Of a stretch of DNA of 21,671 nt, positions 17,575 to 21,671 are shown in pieces. The translations under genes and the position numbers were made by a program. Position 1 is the stretch's first letter, and every line of letters starts with the position of its first letter. The DNA is from CACEUX01 sp964404235. Lineage in GTDB: Bacteria; Fidelibacterota; Marinisomatia; Marinisomatales; UBA1611. The notes under the pieces are model-generated. The model did not search any database, had not been told where the DNA came from, and was given only the letters and a program-made list of their open reading frames with translations. The DNA lies in contig CAYOJL010000029.1 in assembly GCA_964404235.1 (NCBI GenBank), positions 1 to 21,671 on the forward strand. Direction: 5' to 3'.

Positions 17575-18405
17575 TCAATCAGGTATTTTATTTAGAATGT
17601 GATCCATTTTATCTGCAATGTCTAGGTAATCAGGCGATTCATCATCAGACCATTTAATTACAGATACTTTTTTCTTATTAGCTGCAATACCGGGTTGTTT
17701 TAAAAGTTTTTCTGAAATTATATCAGATGGTTTATCAAGAATAATAATTGCATTACACTCAAACGCAGCAACATCATAAATATTTAGGTTTTTACCCTTA
17801 AGCGAATCATGAATAGGAACCTCTGCAAGCTCTAGATCTTTTCTTGAGATTTTAGAGTATTCATTTAGATCATGTATCACCATCACAGTCTTAATATTTT
17901 TATAAAATTCACTTATCCCTTCAAAGTGTTTTTTATACATCCCAGGGACCATCGCACTTTGCCAGCCATTACAAATAAAAATATCTGGTACCCAAAATAA
18001 ATGAGGAAGCGTACTTAGAACAGCCTTAGAAAAAAATCCATAGCGTTCCCCATTATCCGCAAGTATACGACCATTTTTAGATTTATAGACAAGATTTGTT
18101 AAGGGTTGGAACCAGTGATTATCCTCAAGAAAATATACTTGGACCCTGGTCTTTGGTATAAAAGCACTTTTTGCACTAGCAACTTTCCTTTGCCCATTGA
18201 ATTCGAATGGTATTTCTCTTAGTCTTATCACCTCTCGCAAAATATATTTTCGTTCACTAACATAACCGTATTTCGGTATTACCGTACGTATATCATGTCC
18301 TTTTTCTTGTAGCGCAAGGGGCACTCTTGTTGAAAAATCAGCTAAGGATGTAACATTTGCGAACGGAATTATTTCCGTTGTCAGATAATATAATTTTTTA
18401 GACAT
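17575..18405 (-). CDS. Truncated glycogen/starch synthase-like (GT5) domain protein, probably non-catalytic
   Basis: A 276-residue protein equal to only the N-terminal Rossmann domain of a glycogen synthase (the full enzyme is about 480 residues). The similarity covers EIIPFANVTSLADF (about 11-24), GHDIRTVIPKYG (36-47), DNGERYGFFSKAVL (117-130), ICNGWQSAMVP (144-154) and VMVIHDLNEY (174-183). The ADP-glucose loop that normally reads KVGGL is NVTSL here, and the usual HDW is CNGW. The C-terminal nucleotide-binding domain is absent, with a clean stop and no remnant before the next gene. It probably has a binding or regulatory role, although an enzyme of changed specificity is not excluded. There is no clear ribosome site at the ATG. 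Confidence 0.75.
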   Translation of the reverse strand: MSKKLYYLTTEIIPFANVTSLADFSTRVPLALQEKGHDIRTVIPKYGYVSERKYILREVIRLREIPFEFNGQRKVASAKSAFIPKTRVQVYFLEDNHWFQPLTNLVYKSKNGRILADNGERYGFFSKAVLSTLPHLFWVPDIFICNGWQSAMVPGMYKKHFEGISEFYKNIKTVMVIHDLNEYSKISRKDLELAEVPIHDSLKGKNLNIYDVAAFECNAIIILDKPSDIISEKLLKQPGIAANKKKVSVIKWSDDESPDYLDIADKMDHILNKIPD

Positions 18406-18423
18406 TGGGCGTTTTTAGGTAGG

Positions 18424-19251
18424 TTAATTAATAGATAATTGCTTCAGAGCTTCTTTGGCTTTTGGATAATATTCACTCCCTGGATGATAATCAATAAGTC
18501 TCTGGAATTCATCTTTTGCTTTATCAATTAAACCTAAACTTTGGTAGGAAAGCGCGATCTTATATTGTGCATCTGAACCTTTATTTGTATTGGGAAAACC
18601 AAATACTTTCTGAAATTCTTTAATTGCTTCTAAATATTCTTTTCCGGAATAATAACATTCACCTAACCAATATTGAGCATTATCTGCTAAATCATGGTTT
18701 GCATCTAGTTCGACAAGATATGAGAAATTTTTAATCGCAATATCAATTTCATTACTTTGTAGAGCACCCATACCTTTAGTGTATATTTGTCTATATTCTA
18801 CATCATTGACTTTATTTCTTGGTGAAGAGGTATTATCTTCCTTTACTTGCGCGTTATACATCTCATTATAAGTTTTAGTCATCGTAACAAGTTTATTATC
18901 AAGCATCAATAAATCATTTCTTATTTCAAGTGCTGCGCTATCAAGCACATTTGATTGATTTTCTAAATTTGCGATCTTATTACTAAGAGTATTTATTCTT
19001 TTTAATATAACTAGTGTGATACTATCCTGTTGGGCCTTACTTTTTACAGCCTGTTTAAATGCAGACATAAGTTCAGGCAATAAAATCTGATTATCTAATT
19101 CCAAAGAATCTACCATGACCCGAACTCGGTCTATTTTGGCATTAAGCCTTTTTAATTCTCTCGAAGAATCTTTACTTTGCCCAAAGGTAACTGAGCATAG
19201 AAAAATGATAGGTATTATTAAGATAGATAAGTGATTCAATAGCTTTGTCAT
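18424..19251 (-). CDS. CpoB/YbgF-like periplasmic coiled-coil TPR protein
   Basis: A 275-residue exported protein with the CpoB (YbgF) layout: a signal peptide ending TFG-Q (about residue 24-25), a long coiled coil with heptad pattern (about 28-145), and three C-terminal TPRs. The TPRs carry the family-typical DNAQYWLGECYYSGKEYLEAIKEFQ (split here as DNAQYWLGECYY at about 191-202 and YLEAIKEFQ at about 207-215) and KDEFQRLIDYHPGSE. CpoB coordinates peptidoglycan synthesis with outer-membrane constriction through the Tol-Pal system. No tol or pal gene is in view; the nearest neighbours are the wall-synthesis genes rodA and mrdA. AGGG about 8 bases before the ATG is a possible ribosome site. 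Confidence 0.75.
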   Translation of the reverse strand: MTKLLNHLSILIIPIIFLCSVTFGQSKDSSRELKRLNAKIDRVRVMVDSLELDNQILLPELMSAFKQAVKSKAQQDSITLVILKRINTLSNKIANLENQSNVLDSAALEIRNDLLMLDNKLVTMTKTYNEMYNAQVKEDNTSSPRNKVNDVEYRQIYTKGMGALQSNEIDIAIKNFSYLVELDANHDLADNAQYWLGECYYSGKEYLEAIKEFQKVFGFPNTNKGSDAQYKIALSYQSLGLIDKAKDEFQRLIDYHPGSEYYPKAKEALKQLSIN

Positions 19252-19322
19252 TATTTAACCCTTTTATTTCGGCAAATAAGCGTTGAATTTACCGGTTATT
19301 GCTATTCCTTCAAATAAGTTTA
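19252..19322 (-). other. Short intergenic region between rodA and the cpoB-like gene
   Basis: The 71 bases contain two copies of CAAATAAG (19273-19280 and 19311-19318, + strand) 38 bases apart, and an AGGG near the next start. No hairpin with a T-tract is visible. A weak promoter could sit here, but I see no convincing -35/-10 pair. Confidence 0.3.
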
Positions 19323-20555
19323 TCAGTCGGTGTAATTCACGCTAAGTTTTAAAATAAGTCCAACCATAAGATAACTGGTCAACAAAAAGGATCCTCCTGC
19401 TGAAATGAATGGAAATGGGAGACCTTTAACTGGTATTAGTCCTACTGTCATCGCAGTATTTACAAAAACATGTGCAAGTAGTATAGATGCAATTCCAATC
19501 AATGCTAAACTTGAGAACCGATCTTTAGATAAAAAAGAACGTTTTATGATTTGAATAATAAAAAGACAAACTAAAATCAAAATTAGGGCAATCATAATAA
19601 AACCCAATTCTTCTCCAATAACAAATAAAAAGAAATCAGATACTTGAACAGGAAGAAATTATAAATGAGTCTGCGTCCCTACACCCCAACCTTTACCAAA
19701 GATCCCGCCAGAGCCAATAGCAGTTTTACTTTGAATAATTTGATATGCAGCACCCAATGGATCCTTCTCAGGATTTAAAAATGTAATAATACGTTTCTGT
19801 TGATATGGTGTTAAAGAATTCCAGACATTAGGGGATAGTAATCCAAGGAATATATTTCCAAAGAAAAGAATAATAGACATTATTAAAGTTGGTCTAGATG
19901 CTATAATAACTGCACCTAAAATCATTGCCCATATTGTAAAAGATAGCGTCTGGAATGCAGTCAACATACTAAATATAGGTGCTAGTACAAGAAATAGATA
20001 AAAAGGCCTTGCACCTGACCAATAGAGCATAGGTAGTACAGGTGTCATCATAACTATAGCCGTCCCAAGGTCAGGCTGGTTCATTACAATAAGTGTAGGA
20101 ATTAAAACCAAACCTATAGGAATAATAATAGAAGTAAATTTTTTCATTTTGAGATTATGATCTGAAAGATATCTTGCAAGGAAAAGAACTGTAAACACCT
20201 TTGCAAATTCACTTGGCTGAATGGAAAAAGTAGAGCCAGGTATATTAAACCAACGATATGTTCCTGCATGGGATGAACCTGCAAATGGTAGTATTACCAT
20301 TAATATCCCTATAACGTATAATGGATAGGAATACTTATGTATGGTATATCTTGGTATAAATAAAATAATAAATGATAACAATATAGAAGGAATCAGAAAA
20401 AATAATTGCTTATTAAATGGGGTACTAAAAAACCCACCATGATCATTTTGTGATATGCTATTTAATACTATAAGTCCAATAATAGATAATATGCTAACGA
20501 TCACAATGATACTAATTGGCATTTCTTTATACTGCACTGAAGGATAACCAATCAT
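19323..20555 (-). pseudogene. rodA: rodA/mrdB (SEDS peptidoglycan polymerase), interrupted by in-frame TAA
   Basis: RodA is the SEDS-family glycan polymerase of the elongasome and works with PBP2. The reading frame from the ATG at 20555 to the TGA at 19323 totals 410 codons plus stop, a normal RodA length, but codon 299 is TAA (19659-19661). Before it come RWFNIPG, QPSEFAKV, NQPDLGTA, RIITFLNPEKDPLGAAYQ and GSGGIFGKGWGVGTQTHL. After it, in the same frame, come FLPVQVSDFF, IGEELGF, AHVFVNTAMTVGLIPVKGLP and PFISAGGSFLL. No insertion or deletion is involved: one base change (probably AAA Lys to TAA) would explain it. Without readthrough the product would be a 298-residue protein lacking the last transmembrane segments. 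The start overlaps the mrdA stop as ATGA. Confidence 0.88.
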
Positions 20556-21671
20556 TTAGATACCATATTATTTTGACTAATAATATTATTAAAAACTTCT
20601 CGTGCTATTGGTGCTGCTACAGCCCCACCCGACCCAGCATTCTCTAGTAATATTACTATAGAGTAATTATTACCTAAAAAACTCATCCATCCAATAAACC
20701 AAGCATGATCTTCACCATGAGGATTTTCAGCTGTACCTGTTTTCCCATAAACCTAAGCACCAAGTACTAAAGGATCGGCGCTCTTGCCTGTACCATTTTT
20801 ATGGGTGATCACTTGCCCCATATCAAAAATTATCCTATCCCAATCTTCTGATGGTAAAATTGAATCAACACTATCCTTTAAAATATCAGACATTACAAAA
20901 TGAGGTTTATAGGTATTGCCTCTTGTAGCTAAAAGATTAGTATAGTTGAGTACCTGCATAGGTGTTACTAGAATTTCCCCTTGACCTATACTAAAATTTA
21001 GAAGTGCACCTGTACTCCAACCAAAACGACCATACCTTTTATTCATATATGCTGTTGTAGGCACTGTTCCTTTTGCTTCTCCTTCAATATCAATACCTGT
21101 ATTAGTGCCAAAACCAAATCTTCTGAAATATTTTGCTAATTTATCAAGATCGTAATATTGAATTGTCCTATAAAAATATATATCACATGATTGTAGTATC
21201 GCAGATGTTAGATCCACCTTGCCATGCCCAAGAGTAAGCCAACAACCAAAAACTCGATCTCCAAACTGGTATGCACCTTCACATTCTTGTTCTAAATGAG
21301 GATCAAAATCTTGATGGTCCATAAGGACTGCACCCGTTATCATTTTAACAATAGAACCTGGTGGATATAGACCTTGGGTAAATCGATTTACTAGAGGCTT
21401 ATCTGGATCATTAAGTAAATCATTCCAATCTTCTTCTAGAATACGTCCTGTAAATAGGTCAGGCTCAAAGTCTGGTTTACTTATAGCTCCTAATATTTCG
21501 CCTGTTTCAGGAATACCTACTAAAATAACACCTCTTTTATCATCCATTATATTTTCAAGAATATTTTGAATATTTATATCAATAGTTGTTATAATGTTTC
21601 TTCCTGGTTCCGGATCCCTAGGCGGAAAATCTTCAACGTAACCTGCTTCTCTACCAAATGCATCGACCTGG
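20552..21671 (-). pseudogene. mrdA: mrdA (penicillin-binding protein 2), 5' end outside window, interrupted by in-frame TAG
   Basis: PBP2 is the elongasome transpeptidase. The frame is open from the right edge with DAFGREAGYV and ITTIDINIQ, the usual entry to the transpeptidase domain. The active-site SxxK motif is PPGSIVKM (Ser codon at about 21353-21355), SCDIYFY follows, and SIGQGEILVTP is present. Codon 20755-20753 is TAG. Immediately after it, in the same frame, are VYGKTGTAENPHGEDHAWFIGW (read as VYGKTGTAENP then HGEDHAWFIGW) and a normal C-terminus ending at TGA 20552. The KTG motif (20735-20743) is therefore cut off: a protein ending at TAG could not be an active transpeptidase. The simplest origin is AAG Lys to TAG. 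It overlaps the rodA start as ATGA. Confidence 0.88.

Noticed and set aside
19323..19607. A separate 94-residue membrane protein gene downstream of rodA
   Set aside because: It is in the same frame as rodA and carries the C-terminal RodA motifs. It is the rest of rodA after the in-frame TAA, not an independent gene.
19659..20755. Genome-wide reassignment of TAA or TAG to an amino acid
   Set aside because: Other genes in the window end normally at TAA (for example 4515, 12499), TAG (1567, 7304, 15070) and TGA (10675, 11643), so a general code change does not fit; only local suppression remains possible.
1..21671. tRNA, rRNA, CRISPR arrays, insertion sequences, prophage or attachment sites
   Set aside because: Nearly all of the window is protein-coding on one strand. 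I saw no cloverleaf-like segments, spaced direct repeats, transposase or integrase genes, or terminal inverted repeats.

Overview
The window looks like part of a marine, AT-rich (roughly 35% GC by eye) Gram-negative genome close to the Bacteroidetes/Fibrobacterota assemblage. Candidatus Marinimicrobia (SAR406) is my best guess. The grounds are a PorV-family outer-membrane protein beside a cargo protein with a type IX secretion (T9SS) C-terminal sorting domain, a DUF5683-type protein, relaxed lipoboxes, few strong Shine-Dalgarno sites, and a TRAP transporter with a TatT lipoprotein. No rRNA or tRNA is present, so the taxonomy is inferred from protein content only.

Every credible gene reads on the minus strand, so transcription runs from high to low coordinates. 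Genes are packed with gaps of 2 to about 70 bases or with ATGA/TAATG overlaps. The one substantial break is 8696-8852. Reading in the direction of transcription: mrdA/PBP2 (5' end outside the window) and rodA, each broken by one in-frame stop codon; a CpoB-like coiled-coil/TPR protein; a truncated glycogen-synthase-like (GT5) protein; a two-domain lipoprotein; a predicted outer-membrane barrel; a TPR lipoprotein; glyA; and a complete TatT-TatP-TatQM TRAP transporter.

After the 157-base regulatory gap comes an outer-membrane and surface cluster. It holds a PorV-like barrel with an EF-hand-like insert, an M6-like peptidase homologue that has lost its zinc motif but carries a T9SS sorting domain, a peptidase MA/beta-propeller/Omp85-like barrel fusion, a DUF5683-like protein, and bamD (cut by the left edge).

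The functional themes are cell-envelope growth (PBP2/RodA, CpoB), solute uptake (TatTPQM), one-carbon metabolism (glyA), and building or decorating the outer membrane. The most striking observations are paired nonsense codons in the two elongasome genes, both explicable as Lys codon to stop by one A-to-T change; a secreted M6 pseudopeptidase directly behind a PorV-type gene; a metallopeptidase fused to an Omp85-like barrel; and a GT5 protein that lacks both the sugar-nucleotide domain and the KxGG loop.
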